Shown piece after piece: positions 33,128 through 41,824 of a DNA stretch of 50,911 nt. Positions within the stretch are counted from its first letter, which is position 1; every line of letters starts with the position of its first letter. Both the position numbers and the translations under genes were made by a program. The stretch spans positions 1 to 50,911 of the forward strand of contig CACZHT010000021.1 in NCBI GenBank assembly GCA_902781045.1, given 5' to 3'. The stretch is from an uncultured Bacteroidales bacterium. GTDB taxonomy: Bacteria; Bacteroidota; Bacteroidia; Bacteroidales; Muribaculaceae. The notes under the pieces were generated by a model. That model was not told the origin of the DNA and searched no databases. It was given only the letters and a program-made list of their open reading frames with translations.

Positions 33128-33369
33128 AGCATATTACCTACAACACCAGCGGCACATGCTCGCAACAGATTGATATTACCCTCGACGACAACGACATCGT
33201 CCAGCAGGTCACCTTCTTGGGTGGATGCCACGGCAACCTGCAGGGCATCGGACAACTCGTGCGCGGCATGCACCGCGACGAGGTCATACGCCGCTTGCAG
33301 GGCATACGTTGTGGCTACAAGGCCACATCATGCCCCGACCAACTGGCCCGCGCACTGCAGCAGGCGTGA
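33124..33369 (+). CDS. TSCPD domain protein (TIGR03905-like, four Cys)
   Basis: An 81-residue protein ending with the diagnostic TSCPDQLARAL. Four cysteines, in SGTCSQQ, GGCHGN, IRCGYK and TSCPDQ, are placed as in the four-Cys TSCPD family, probably a zinc or redox-active site. TSCPD modules also occur at the end of class II ribonucleotide reductases, where they bind metal, but stand-alone versions have no established role. It overlaps the Crp/Fnr gene by 4 nt. A perfect 20-bp terminator follows 4 nt after the stop. Confidence 0.9.
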   Translation: MKHITYNTSGTCSQQIDITLDDNDIVQQVTFLGGCHGNLQGIGQLVRGMHRDEVIRRLQGIRCGYKATSCPDQLARALQQA

Positions 33370-33373
33370 CCTC

Positions 33374-33437
33374 ACCCCATGAAACGAACCGAAGCTCCCC
33401 CTGCGACAAAGGGGGAGCTTCGGTTCGTTAATGGGGT
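33374..33437. terminator. Very stable bidirectional terminator
   Basis: A perfect 20-bp stem (33383-33402 with 33410-33429; left arm starts AACGAACCGAAG) around a 7-nt loop, extended by ACCCCAT / ATGGGGT (33374-33380 with 33431-33437). It lies between convergent genes. Confidence 0.92.
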
Positions 33438-33453
33438 GTGGTCACTCGGTCAT

Positions 33454-34533
33454 TCAGTCCAGGGTGTACTCGACGGGTTCGATGCCGGGCTGACCCTGCC
33501 GCAGCACAAACGGACGGCGCACATCCAGGCAGGCCACACGGTCGTTGATCAGTGGCACATTGCGCTGTTGCGAGTGCCCGAATATCTGGTAGATATCGGG
33601 CAACGGACTGTTGTTCAGCAGTTCGTAGACATCGCCCCAGACGATGCTACCGCCCTTGTCGGGGCCGCCCCGCATCCAGCTCACCTGTGCCAACGCCAGG
33701 ATGCCCTCGTCACTGTCGAGCAGACGGTTGAGGTGATCAGCGTCGACGGTGCCCAGCAAGTCGCGGTTGGCATTGAGCCAGGCCTCGTTCACACCCGAGT
33801 GGGTGAACAGGTAACGATGGCCATTGAGTGTCCGCTCCCAGGCCAGACGGAACAGTGCCTGATGCTGGGTGAACAACTCGGTGAGCTCAGGGGCCTTTTC
33901 TAGCCAGTAGCGGCTGCTCATGGCCTGCCCCCGAAACACCCTGCTGTAGTAGTGCATGTCGTGGTTGCCCAGCAGCATAACCACATTGTCGTGCGCCTGG
34001 GCATAGTCGATAACTTCCCTGAAATTGGCCAGTGCGGTCTCATTGCTGATGCCCTCGCGCGGATAGGGGTCGACGTAGTCGCCCAGGAAGATGACTGTGC
34101 CGAACTCCTCGCGCGCCACAGCCTCTTTCCAGAACGTGCGGCCATGGATGTCGGGCAGAATGAGGATGTCGTGACTGGCACCGCCCCTCAAGCGGTCGGC
34201 AATGTCCAGAATCATCTTCTCGACGATGGTCGACTCATAGCCCAGCTCGATGGCATAGAGCTTGCACATGGCCAGTTCCTTGTCGTCCAGGTCGCCGTCT
34301 ATCATCATCAGTGCCACCATGTCCTCGATGTAGCGCAGCTTCTGCTCCTCGTTGTCGGGCAGTTCGATGTGCACGCTCTCGGGATGCTCTATCAGGTTGT
34401 TGAGCTCGTCCTGGGTGAGTTCCTCGCGCGAGGCCACCGACGCAATCAGCGCCAACTCGCTCTCGCTGGCCTTGCCGTCGGCCAGTGCCAGCATTATCAG
34501 GTTTTTGACCTGTCCCAATCTCTTGTTGTCCAT
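33454..34533 (-). CDS. TerB-like domain fused to metallophosphoesterase
   Basis: A 359-residue protein. Residues 1-115 are helical and match the TerB (tellurite resistance B / DjlA-like) pattern: LALADGKASESELALIASVA and, after a linker, MMIDGDLDDKELAMCKLYAI, with two acidic DG.ld..E motifs. Residues 122-359 are a calcineurin-like phosphoesterase: LPDIHG (128-130), FLGDYVD (150-154), LLGNHDMHY (188-194), later THSG and VWGD. These bind two metals for phosphate ester hydrolysis; GNHD and GDYVD are PPP-type, so a Ser/Thr phosphatase activity is plausible. The start MDNKRLGQ at 34533 is preferred; an AT-rich element ends right before it. Confidence 0.85.
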   Translation of the reverse strand: MDNKRLGQVKNLIMLALADGKASESELALIASVASREELTQDELNNLIEHPESVHIELPDNEEQKLRYIEDMVALMMIDGDLDDKELAMCKLYAIELGYESTIVEKMILDIADRLRGGASHDILILPDIHGRTFWKEAVAREEFGTVIFLGDYVDPYPREGISNETALANFREVIDYAQAHDNVVMLLGNHDMHYYSRVFRGQAMSSRYWLEKAPELTELFTQHQALFRLAWERTLNGHRYLFTHSGVNEAWLNANRDLLGTVDADHLNRLLDSDEGILALAQVSWMRGGPDKGGSIVWGDVYELLNNSPLPDIYQIFGHSQQRNVPLINDRVACLDVRRPFVLRQGQPGIEPVEYTLD

Positions 34534-34630
34534 CACTGTATTTAATTTATAATTCATAATTCATTATCTGTCCGCTCGCCATCAGCAGAACACTAAGCAT
34601 CAACATCCGCATTGTGCATTGAGCATTGAC

Positions 34631-35350
34631 TCAGGCTTCGATGGTCGAGCAGTAGTAGCCATAGTCGTTGAGCATTGTGGCAAGGAACTGTTCTTGCGTG
34701 CCGCCCTGTGGAACGATGCCCAGCGTCTGTTGCATCTTCAGGGCCAGGCGGTTGACCAGGTCAGGGCGGTCGGGCTTGTTGTAGCCCAGCACGCGGTGAA
34801 TCAGTTCTGCCTGGTTCAGGCTCAGCTCGGCTGCCTCGGCGTAGGTGGGCACATAGCCCTCCATAGTGTAGCTGTAGTCGGGCAGAGCGATGTAGGGAGC
34901 CTTCGTCTTGACCACCATCGTGCCGGCGGCCAGGTCGCCCAGACGCTGGCCTCGCTGGGTCAGCACTATCGACACCAGGCCAAGCCCCAGCAGGTCGATG
35001 GGCGAGAGGATGAACCGCAGCAGATAGCCCCCCAGCGTGGGGCTGGTGCCGTCGGCGTTGACAACACGCGTGTGCAGCACCGTCTTGCCGACGCTCTGGC
35101 CATGGTGCAGCAGCTCCATCAGCGGGTGATAGAAGATGACCGGCAGATAAAGCACCAACATCAGGGTCGTGTAAGTGTTGTTGTCTAATTGCTGTATCAA
35201 GTTGTTCTCGTAGACAACGAAATATATCACCACCGAGTAGGCGATGATGACGATATTGTCAATCAGTTGCCCCAGCACGCGGTCGGCCAGACTGCCGGGT
35301 GTCTGGTCCAATGTCACATATTGTCCGGTTACGATTCTGTTGGTGGCCAT
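34631..35350 (-). CDS. RDD family membrane protein
   Basis: A 239-residue protein whose first 165 residues form an RDD domain: SLADRVLGQLIDNIVIIAYS (the R..D pattern), a second membrane helix at about 60-80, GQSVGKTVLHTRVV and GQRLGDLAAGTMVV. The C-terminal 75 residues are soluble and helical. RDD proteins are found beside SpoIIM and MoxR genes in many Bacteroidetes, as here, where it is divergently transcribed from the SpoIIM-first operon through a back-to-back promoter. Function unknown; sodium/proton exchange has been proposed for some RDD proteins. Confidence 0.9.
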   Translation of the reverse strand: MATNRIVTGQYVTLDQTPGSLADRVLGQLIDNIVIIAYSVVIYFVVYENNLIQQLDNNTYTTLMLVLYLPVIFYHPLMELLHHGQSVGKTVLHTRVVNADGTSPTLGGYLLRFILSPIDLLGLGLVSIVLTQRGQRLGDLAAGTMVVKTKAPYIALPDYSYTMEGYVPTYAEAAELSLNQAELIHRVLGYNKPDRPDLVNRLALKMQQTLGIVPQGGTQEQFLATMLNDYGYYCSTIEA

Positions 35351-35407
35351 ATTCTTTGGTTTGTGGTCGCAAGTTACCCGTTACCTATTACTCGCAACTT
35401 TTTTCGG

Positions 35408-35415
35408 CAAAGTTA
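35408..35415 (-). promoter_or_regulatory. -7 box TAACTTTG of the RDD gene
   Basis: The minus strand reads TAACTTTG, 57 nt before the ATG at 35350, back to back with the box at 35439. Confidence 0.7.
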
Positions 35416-35438
35416 CTCATTTTTTCGCAAAAAAGCAT

Positions 35439-35446
35439 TAACTTTG
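35439..35446 (+). promoter_or_regulatory. -7 box TAACTTTG of the SpoIIM-MoxR-DUF58 operon
   Basis: TAACTTTG, 35 nt before the ATG at 35482. Together with 35408-35415 it makes a compact divergent promoter. Confidence 0.72.
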
Positions 35447-35481
35447 CACAATTTTAGACACACAATCACAAAAATCACGAT

Positions 35482-36441
35482 ATGCGCGAAGCGGTATTCA
35501 TCAAGCAGAACATCAGCAAGTGGCGTGAGTATGAATATCTCATGACGGCCATTGAGGCACAGTCGCCCGATGAGCTGGCCGACATGTACAATGACCTCAC
35601 TGCCGACCTGGCCTTTGCGCAGACGCACTATCCCAACTCGCGCATCACGAAATATCTCAACAACATCACCCTGCAGCTGCACACAGGCATCTATGGCAAC
35701 AAACGCGAGAAGTGGTCGCGTGTGGCACGTTTCTGGTCGCACGAGGTGCCTCTGGCCGTGTGGGATGCCCGCCGGCAGTTGCTCCTGTCGCTGGCGGTGT
35801 TTCTGCTCTTCATCGCCATCGGCGTGTTCTCGACGCTGAACGACATCGACTTCTCGCGCCTCATCTTGGGCGACAGCTATGTCGACATGACACTGCGCAA
35901 CATCCGCAATGGCGACCCGGCGGCGGTCTATCAGACTGGCGGAAACACTGAGTCGTTCCTCATGATTGCCTACAACAACATCCGGGTTTCGCTCATGGCT
36001 TTCGCCATGGGGTTGTTCACCAGCCTTGGGTCGGTCTACTACCTGATGCAGAATGGAGTGATGGTGGGCGCGTTCACCACAATGTTCTACAATGAGGGGG
36101 TCTTGGGCGAGGCCATGCTAGCCATCATGCTGCACGGAACGCTCGAGCTATCAACCATCGTCATCGAGGGGGGAGCGGGCATCGTCATGGGCAATGGATG
36201 GCTCTTTCCGGGCACCTACAGCCGCATGCAGTCGTTCCGCCTCGCTGCCAAGCGAGGACTCAAAATCGTGGTGGGCACGCTGCCCGTGGTCATCGCGGCC
36301 GCGGTGGTCGAGGGATATTTCACCCGCTACACCGATGCGCCCGATGCACTGCGAGGAGGATTCATCATCCTCTCGGCGGCGTTTATCCTCTATTATTATG
36401 TCTATCTCCCTTATCGCCGTAGCCATGAGACGCAACAGTAG
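35482..36441 (+). CDS. SpoIIM-like (stage II sporulation protein M) membrane protein
   Basis: A 319-residue membrane protein. The N-terminal 90 residues are soluble and helical (KWREYEYLMTAIEAQSPDEL). About five or six membrane helices follow, with the SpoIIM/DUF95 core FMIAYNNIRVSLMAFAMGLF and later HGTLELSTIVIEGGAGIVMG, the E-containing signature of the family. In sporulating Firmicutes SpoIIM works in engulfment; in non-sporulating Bacteroidetes its role is unknown, but it is nearly always found in this operon with RDD, DUF4129, DUF4350, MoxR and DUF58 genes. It overlaps the next gene by 17 nt. Confidence 0.9.
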   Translation: MREAVFIKQNISKWREYEYLMTAIEAQSPDELADMYNDLTADLAFAQTHYPNSRITKYLNNITLQLHTGIYGNKREKWSRVARFWSHEVPLAVWDARRQLLLSLAVFLLFIAIGVFSTLNDIDFSRLILGDSYVDMTLRNIRNGDPAAVYQTGGNTESFLMIAYNNIRVSLMAFAMGLFTSLGSVYYLMQNGVMVGAFTTMFYNEGVLGEAMLAIMLHGTLELSTIVIEGGAGIVMGNGWLFPGTYSRMQSFRLAAKRGLKIVVGTLPVVIAAAVVEGYFTRYTDAPDALRGGFIILSAAFILYYYVYLPYRRSHETQQ

Positions 36442-37321
36442 ACCCACCGACCCGCGCATCCTCCTCTACAAGGAGCGAACTGCCAGCGAGTGCATGAACG
36501 CCGCCATCGACTTCATGCGCCAGAACTGGCGCATCCTCTTGCGTTACTCGCTCTACATCCTGCTGCCGGTGTGCATCATCCAGACGGTGGGGGTTGTCAC
36601 CGTGGTCGACGGCATCTTAGCCCAGATGAGTGAGCCGCCCATTGCCGACTTGGTCACGTTTCTGATCTTCGGCCTGGCGGGATTCTTGTTGCTCAACACC
36701 CTGCTCTGGACCATGGTCAAGCTCTATCACGAACGCCCCGACGGGCTGGCGACGGTCACAGGGAAGATGATACGCAAGTGCTTCTGGCCCATGCTCGGGC
36801 GCATGGTCATCGCCGTGGTGCCCATTGTGCTGATCATGGTACCGGCGCTGGTGCTGGCCACCATCGTGATGGTGTTTGTGCCGTTCGCGTTTTTTGCCTA
36901 CATGCTGGTGGCCCTGCCCGTGCTGTTGGTTGCGCCCATCTATGGCCTGGAAGAGGTGTCCATCTTCACCGCCGTCAAGCGAGCCTTTGTGCTGGGCTTC
37001 AGGCAGCTGGGCATACTCTTGCTCATGGCCATCACGCTCATGGTCATGGTCTATGTCATGCAGGGCATTGTCATGTTGCCCTTGGTCTTGCTCTTTGCGC
37101 TCAAGGCCTCGCTGTCCGACCCGTCCACGGTCTATGTCCACCCTATGCTCACCACTAGTGGCAAGGTGCTCTTCAACATGTTCTCGGTCGTGTACTGCTA
37201 TGTGAGCTATCTGTCGACGGCCGTGGTGCTGGTCTCCGCCGCCTACCTCTATGGCTGCTCGGCGCAGAAGGGCGAGGACCGCTCGCTGATCAGTGACATT
37301 GATAACTTCGAAAACCTCTAG
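36425..37321 (+). CDS. Polytopic membrane protein of the MoxR operon
   Basis: A 298-residue protein starting MRRNSRPTDPRILLYKERTA, inside the end of the SpoIIM gene (17-nt overlap). A soluble N-terminal 35 residues is followed by about six membrane helices (for example LRYSLYILLPVCIIQTVGVV and MVIAVVPIVLIMVPALVLAT). It resembles the membrane proteins of unknown function that regularly follow SpoIIM in Bacteroidetes. The overlap implies translational coupling and fixed stoichiometry with SpoIIM. No catalytic motif is visible. The longer in-frame extension upstream is rejected since it would lie wholly within the SpoIIM gene. Confidence 0.75.
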   Translation: MRRNSRPTDPRILLYKERTASECMNAAIDFMRQNWRILLRYSLYILLPVCIIQTVGVVTVVDGILAQMSEPPIADLVTFLIFGLAGFLLLNTLLWTMVKLYHERPDGLATVTGKMIRKCFWPMLGRMVIAVVPIVLIMVPALVLATIVMVFVPFAFFAYMLVALPVLLVAPIYGLEEVSIFTAVKRAFVLGFRQLGILLLMAITLMVMVYVMQGIVMLPLVLLFALKASLSDPSTVYVHPMLTTSGKVLFNMFSVVYCYVSYLSTAVVLVSAAYLYGCSAQKGEDRSLISDIDNFENL

Positions 37322-37326
37322 CGGAC

Positions 37327-37980
37327 ATGGCTGCGACACAACACATCATCGACACGTTGCAGTGCGACACCGCACTGGTGCGGCACCTGCAGCAGGTGCC
37401 CGACTACGACTATCGGCGCGAGTTCATCGAGCAGGACTACTCGATCATCGAACGCATCATACAGTGGATTGACGACATCTTTACCGGCACCATGAGTAGT
37501 GCCACCGGCGACGACATGTCGCTCTATTGGGTCGTTGGAGGTTTCGTGGTGATCATCGCGGTGGGCATCTACCTCTTCACACACGATGTGGGCATCTTCC
37601 GGCGCACAAGCAAGGGCGACCTGGACTATGAGGTCGACGACGAGGACATCTATGGCATCGACTTCGACCAGCGCATCGACCAGGCCGTGGCTCAGCACGA
37701 CTGGCGCGAGGCCACGCGGCTCACTCACCTCAAGACCTTGCGCTGGCTGGCCGATAACGGGCGCATCGAGTGGGCACTCTACAAGACACCCTCGCAGTAC
37801 ACCCGTGAGGAGCACTCGCCCGAATTTCGCGAGATGACCGCCGACTTCCTGCGCGTGCGCTATGGCAACTTCGAGGCTACCGAGCACACCTACCGGCAGA
37901 TGCAGTCACGCTCCAGGACGATGATTGCACGCATCAGCGACGAGATGGCTCAGCTTGAGCAGAAAGGAGGTGACCAATGA
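37327..37980 (+). CDS. DUF4129 domain protein
   Basis: A 217-residue protein with one membrane helix at about residues 66-85 (LYWVVGGFVVIIAVGIYLFT). The N-terminal part contains EQDYSIIERIIQWIDDIF and the cytoplasmic C-terminal part RLTHLKTLRWLADNGRIEWA, then PSQYTREEH, EMTADFLRVRYGNFEA, which is the DUF4129 domain usually found C-terminal to transglutaminase-like proteins or alone in MoxR operons. It begins 5 nt after the previous gene and overlaps the next one by 4 nt. Function is unknown; probably a structural member of a membrane complex served by the MoxR ATPase. Confidence 0.85.
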   Translation: MAATQHIIDTLQCDTALVRHLQQVPDYDYRREFIEQDYSIIERIIQWIDDIFTGTMSSATGDDMSLYWVVGGFVVIIAVGIYLFTHDVGIFRRTSKGDLDYEVDDEDIYGIDFDQRIDQAVAQHDWREATRLTHLKTLRWLADNGRIEWALYKTPSQYTREEHSPEFREMTADFLRVRYGNFEATEHTYRQMQSRSRTMIARISDEMAQLEQKGGDQ

Positions 37981-39266
37981 AGGCTGCACGCACTTTCATC
38001 ATCATCGCCGTGCTGATGTTTGTGGCCATGATGTTCATCGAGATGGCCACACCCCGACACTTTGTGTGGAAGACCACGTTCACTCATCGCGATGACCAGC
38101 CCTTTGGCGCGGCCCTGTTCGACTCGGTGATGGCCGCGTCACTGCCCCAGGGCTACACCACCACCACACTCACCTTGTCGCAGCTTGAGACCGCCAAGCC
38201 CGCCGACGAGCGGCACGTCTATCTCATTGTCACCTCCGACAGCCCCCTCTCACCGACCGACGAGGTGGCGCTGATGCACATGCTGCAACGCGGCGACCAA
38301 TTCTTGATTGCCTCGGGCCTGTGGTGCTCCGACACCATCGAGCAGGTGTTGCGCTTCAAAGTTGAGGGCTATGCCTATCCCTGGTCGCAAGCGCTCAAAC
38401 GCAATGTCCTGAACCACGTCAATGACACGCTGCAGTGGTCATCGACGGCGCTGGGCTACGATGCCAACCGGTGGATTGTGCCCGACGAGCTGGTCGACGC
38501 GTCGGTGTGCGCCTTCCGGCCCAGCCCGCTCAAGCCGCTGGTGACAGTGACAAAATTTCACCCGTACGACGAGGTGTGGGACGAGGACAACGACGAGTAT
38601 GTCCAGCTCGACCCATACCACAGCATCGACACCATCGCCGGCATCATCAACTTCAAGCGCGGACGCATGTTGATTGCCGCCTGTCCGCTCGTTTTCACCA
38701 ACTATGGTGTGCTGTGCAATGACGGGGCAGCACTGGCGCTGCGCATGCTCTCGCAGCTTGAGCACTATCCCGTGGTCAGGCTCGACCCCATGGCCAAGAC
38801 CGCGGACGGCGGCGCCAACGAGTCGCCCACACGCTACATCATGTCGCAGCCGGCAACCCGATGGGCTGGGAGGCTGCTGGCGTTCACTGTCCTGCTGGCG
38901 ATGATCTTCACCGCCCGTCGGCGCCAGCGCGTCATCCCTGTCATCAAGCCGCCGGTTAACCGCGCGCTCGAGATGGTCAAGCACATCGGCTCGCTCTACT
39001 TCCATCGTCACGACAATGCCGATCTGCTGACCAAGAAATATCAGTTCTTTGTCGAGGAGGTGCGACGACTCACCATGATCGACCTCGATGACGAGAACCA
39101 CATCGATGATGCCTACCTGCAGCTGCAGCATGTCTCGGGCATACCACGCGACGAGCTCAAGCAGCAGTTGCAGAACATCGTAGGCTGGACCAACGAGCAA
39201 CCCACCGACAGCACGCTCATGCGATGCATCGACTATCTCAACCACGTCCTCTCAAAACTCAAATAA
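37977..39266 (+). CDS. DUF4350 domain protein
   Basis: A 429-residue protein. An N-terminal membrane helix (about residues 5-22) is followed by a DUF4350-like domain that looks like a GATase-like fold (HVYLIVTSDSPLSPTDEVAL, then MLQRGDQFLIASG), a second membrane helix near residue 305 (LLAFTVLLAMIFTARR) and a helical cytoplasmic tail. It overlaps DUF4129 by 4 nt (ATGA). DUF4350 proteins accompany MoxR and DUF58 genes in many phyla, and a role in assembling or regulating a surface complex is suspected. No catalytic residues are evident. Confidence 0.82.
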   Translation: MKAARTFIIIAVLMFVAMMFIEMATPRHFVWKTTFTHRDDQPFGAALFDSVMAASLPQGYTTTTLTLSQLETAKPADERHVYLIVTSDSPLSPTDEVALMHMLQRGDQFLIASGLWCSDTIEQVLRFKVEGYAYPWSQALKRNVLNHVNDTLQWSSTALGYDANRWIVPDELVDASVCAFRPSPLKPLVTVTKFHPYDEVWDEDNDEYVQLDPYHSIDTIAGIINFKRGRMLIAACPLVFTNYGVLCNDGAALALRMLSQLEHYPVVRLDPMAKTADGGANESPTRYIMSQPATRWAGRLLAFTVLLAMIFTARRRQRVIPVIKPPVNRALEMVKHIGSLYFHRHDNADLLTKKYQFFVEEVRRLTMIDLDDENHIDDAYLQLQHVSGIPRDELKQQLQNIVGWTNEQPTDSTLMRCIDYLNHVLSKLK

Positions 39267-39318
39267 AAAATATGTTCTGTGGCCTGCGGTTCTGCTGCAG
39301 GCAATAACTGAAAAAAAT

Positions 39319-40296
39319 ATGGATAACGAAAACATGGCTCCGCGCGTCGACCTGACCGCATTTGCCGACAAGATTCAACAACTGTGCGACACCATCGCGC
39401 AGACCATCGTGGGCCAGACCGAGGCCATCGACCTCATCCTCACCACCATCCTCGCCGACGGCCATGTGCTGCTCGAGGGGGTGCCCGGAGTGGCCAAGAC
39501 GCTCATGGCACGACTCATGGCACGCCTGGTTGACGCACGATTCAACCGCATCCAGTTCACGCCCGACCTCATGCCCAGCGACGTGCTCGGAACGACGGTC
39601 TTCAACATGAAGACCTCCGAGTTCTCGTTCCACGAGGGACCGGCATTTGCCGACATCATTCTCGTCGACGAGATCAACCGTGCACCGGCCAAGACTCAGG
39701 CGGCGCTGTTCGAGGTCATGGAGGAGCGGCAGGTGAGCATCGACGGCACGACTCGCAAGATGGGACCCGTCTACACCATCATCGCCACGCAGAACCCCGT
39801 CGAGCAGGAGGGCACCTACAAGCTGCCCGAGGCACAGCTCGACCGATTCATGATGAAGGTCACCATCGGCTATCCCACTGCCGAGCAGGAGGTCGACATC
39901 CTCAACCGCCACCAGCGCAACGCCCGCCTGACCAAGCTGGACGATGTCAACCCCATCATCACGCAGGACGAACTGCTCAAGATGCGAGCCATGCTCGGTG
40001 CGGTGCTCGTCGAGGACTCGCTGGTGCGATACATTGTCCAGATTGTGCAGCAGACCCGACAGAGCCGGGCTGTCTTCCTCGGGGCATCGCCGCGTGCGGC
40101 TGTCGCCATGCTGCAGGCCAGCAAGGCCTACGCCATGCTGCAAGGACGCGACTTCGTCACCCCCGACGACATCAAGGCCGTCACACCCAGCATCCTACAG
40201 CACCGACTGCTGCTCACCGCCGAGGCCGAGATGCAGGGCTACAACGCCCTGTCGGTCACCCAGTCGCTCATCGACAAGGTCGAAGTGCCCAAATGA
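39319..40296 (+). CDS. MoxR-family AAA+ ATPase
   Basis: A 325-residue AAA+ chaperone-like ATPase of the MoxR (APE2220/MRP) type. Walker A is LLEGVPGVAKT near residue 53 (the Ala replaces the second Gly position, as is normal in MoxR), Walker B is IILVDEINRAPAKTQAALFE, sensor 1 is TIIATQNPVEQEGTYKLPEA and sensor 2 is near QLDRFMMKV, followed by the lid domain with LGASPRAAVAMLQASKAYAM. MoxR ATPases usually act with von Willebrand-type proteins; here the partner is the DUF58 protein next door. It lies 52 nt after the DUF4350 gene. Confidence 0.95.
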   Translation: MDNENMAPRVDLTAFADKIQQLCDTIAQTIVGQTEAIDLILTTILADGHVLLEGVPGVAKTLMARLMARLVDARFNRIQFTPDLMPSDVLGTTVFNMKTSEFSFHEGPAFADIILVDEINRAPAKTQAALFEVMEERQVSIDGTTRKMGPVYTIIATQNPVEQEGTYKLPEAQLDRFMMKVTIGYPTAEQEVDILNRHQRNARLTKLDDVNPIITQDELLKMRAMLGAVLVEDSLVRYIVQIVQQTRQSRAVFLGASPRAAVAMLQASKAYAMLQGRDFVTPDDIKAVTPSILQHRLLLTAEAEMQGYNALSVTQSLIDKVEVPK

Positions 40297-40310
40297 TTAG
40301 TGTGAAGCAA

Positions 40311-40372
40311 TCCTCCCAGTCTCCCAGTCTCCCAGCTCTCCCAGCTCTCCCAGCTCTCCCAGTCCTCCCAGC
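40311..40372. repeat. 9-bp CTCCCAGCT minisatellite
   Basis: Seven or so units of TCCCAGYCYC lie between the MoxR and DUF58 genes, identical in type to the right arm of the inverted repeat at 24985-25108. They are followed by the AT-rich element at 40374-40397. Confidence 0.85.
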
Positions 40373-40373
40373 T

Positions 40374-40397
40374 AATTATAAATTATGAATTAATTAA
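40374..40397. repeat. AT-rich 5' element before the DUF58 gene
   Basis: A 24-nt element ending ATGAATTAATTAA, the same as before hisS, ends 1 nt before the GTG start. Confidence 0.85.
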
Positions 40398-40398
40398 A

Positions 40399-41709
40399 GT
40401 GTTTCTTCCTCGTCGATTCTATATTATCATCCTCGCCATTGTCGCTGTGATGGCCGCCGGCTACTGGTGGCCCTGGCTCTTTGTCCTGGGGCAGGTGGCC
40501 CTGGCGTTGTTCTGCATGGCCTTGCTGGCCGACATCGCCATGCTGTGGCACCGCCGCGGCATCACCGCGTCGCGACAGTGCAGCGACCGTTTCTCGTGCG
40601 GCGACGACAACGAGGTGGCTCTGAACATCGACAGTCAGTATCCCTTCCCGCTCGAGCTGCACGTCATCGACGAGGTGCCGCACATTTTTCAGCGGCGCGA
40701 CATCGACTTTGGCCACCACCTGCTGCCTCATGGCTCATGCCGCATCACCTACCGCCTGCGGCCTACACGGCGTGGTGTCTACGGCTTCGGCCACATCCGC
40801 GTGTTCGCCTCCACCATCCTGGGGCTGGTGCAGCGGCGGTTCACCTGCGACAGGGCCATCGATGTCAAGGTCTATCCCAGCTATCTCATGCTCAACCGCT
40901 ACGAGCTGATGGCCATGAGCAACAACCTCACCGAACTCGGCATTAAACGCATACGCCGAGCCGGAAACAACACCGAGTTTGAGCAAATCAAGGAGTATGT
41001 GCAGGGCGATGAATACCGCAACATCAACTGGCGAGCCAGCGCACGCCGCAATCAGCTCATGGTCAACGTCTATCAGGACGAACGCTCGCAGCAGATCTTC
41101 AACCTCATCGACAAGGGGAGGGTGATGCAGCAGGCATTCAATGGCATGACGCTGCTCGACTATGCCATCAACGCATCGCTTGTGCTCAGTTATGTGGCCG
41201 TCCGCAAGGACGACAAGGCTGGGCTGATGACCTTCAACGAAGAACTCGACGAATTTCTGCAGGCAGCCAAGTCATCCACGCAGATGCAGAACATCCTTGA
41301 GACACTCTATGCCCAGGAGACCGACTTCGGAGAGACGGACTACTCGGCATTGTTGGTCAATGTCAACCGCCTCATACGCAAGCGCAGCCTGCTCGTGCTT
41401 TACACCAACTTCACCGGCCTGAACAGCCTGCAGCGGCAGTTGCCCTACTTGCGGCAGCTCAACCAGCGCCACCGACTGCTCGTCGTCTTCTTTGCTGACC
41501 AGGAAATCAGCGACTTCATCAATCAGAAGCCGCACGACAGCGAGGAATACTACCAGCAAGTCATCGCCGAGAAAATCTTGCGAGAGAAGCAGCTCATCGT
41601 CACCACCCTGCAGCAGCAAGGCATCCTCTCGCTCCTCACCACCCCCGACCGCCTCTCAATCAATGTCATCAACCGCTATCTCGAGATCAAATCCCGCCAA
41701 ATGATCTAG
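40399..41709 (+). CDS. DUF58 domain protein (MoxR partner)
   Basis: A 436-residue membrane-associated protein with a GTG start. Two membrane helices occupy about residues 7-48. A beta domain follows, then the DUF58 signature RAGNNTEFEQIKEYVQGDEY RNINWRASARR (about 200-230), and a von Willebrand A-like C-terminal half with LVLYTNFTGL and LLVVFFADQEISD. DUF58 and MoxR are co-encoded almost universally and are thought to assemble or activate protein complexes together. It is the last gene of the operon starting at 35482. The repeat-filled 102-bp gap before it might hold a secondary control point. Confidence 0.93.
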   Translation: MFLPRRFYIIILAIVAVMAAGYWWPWLFVLGQVALALFCMALLADIAMLWHRRGITASRQCSDRFSCGDDNEVALNIDSQYPFPLELHVIDEVPHIFQRRDIDFGHHLLPHGSCRITYRLRPTRRGVYGFGHIRVFASTILGLVQRRFTCDRAIDVKVYPSYLMLNRYELMAMSNNLTELGIKRIRRAGNNTEFEQIKEYVQGDEYRNINWRASARRNQLMVNVYQDERSQQIFNLIDKGRVMQQAFNGMTLLDYAINASLVLSYVAVRKDDKAGLMTFNEELDEFLQAAKSSTQMQNILETLYAQETDFGETDYSALLVNVNRLIRKRSLLVLYTNFTGLNSLQRQLPYLRQLNQRHRLLVVFFADQEISDFINQKPHDSEEYYQQVIAEKILREKQLIVTTLQQQGILSLLTTPDRLSINVINRYLEIKSRQMI

Positions 41710-41720
41710 CTATCCAAAAA

Positions 41721-41791
41721 TCTCGACCACTCGATTACTCGAATACTCGAAAACTCGAATGCTCGAAAACTCGAATGCTCGAAAACTCGAT
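41721..41791. repeat. 8-bp CTCGAAWR minisatellite
   Basis: Nine consecutive 8-nt units (CTCGACCA, CTCGATTA, CTCGAATA, CTCGAAAA, CTCGAATG and so on). The same motif occurs before the EptA-like gene at 23021-23060. Confidence 0.9.
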
Positions 41792-41824
41792 AAACAAATC
41801 CAACTCAAAAAAAATCTCATCGGA

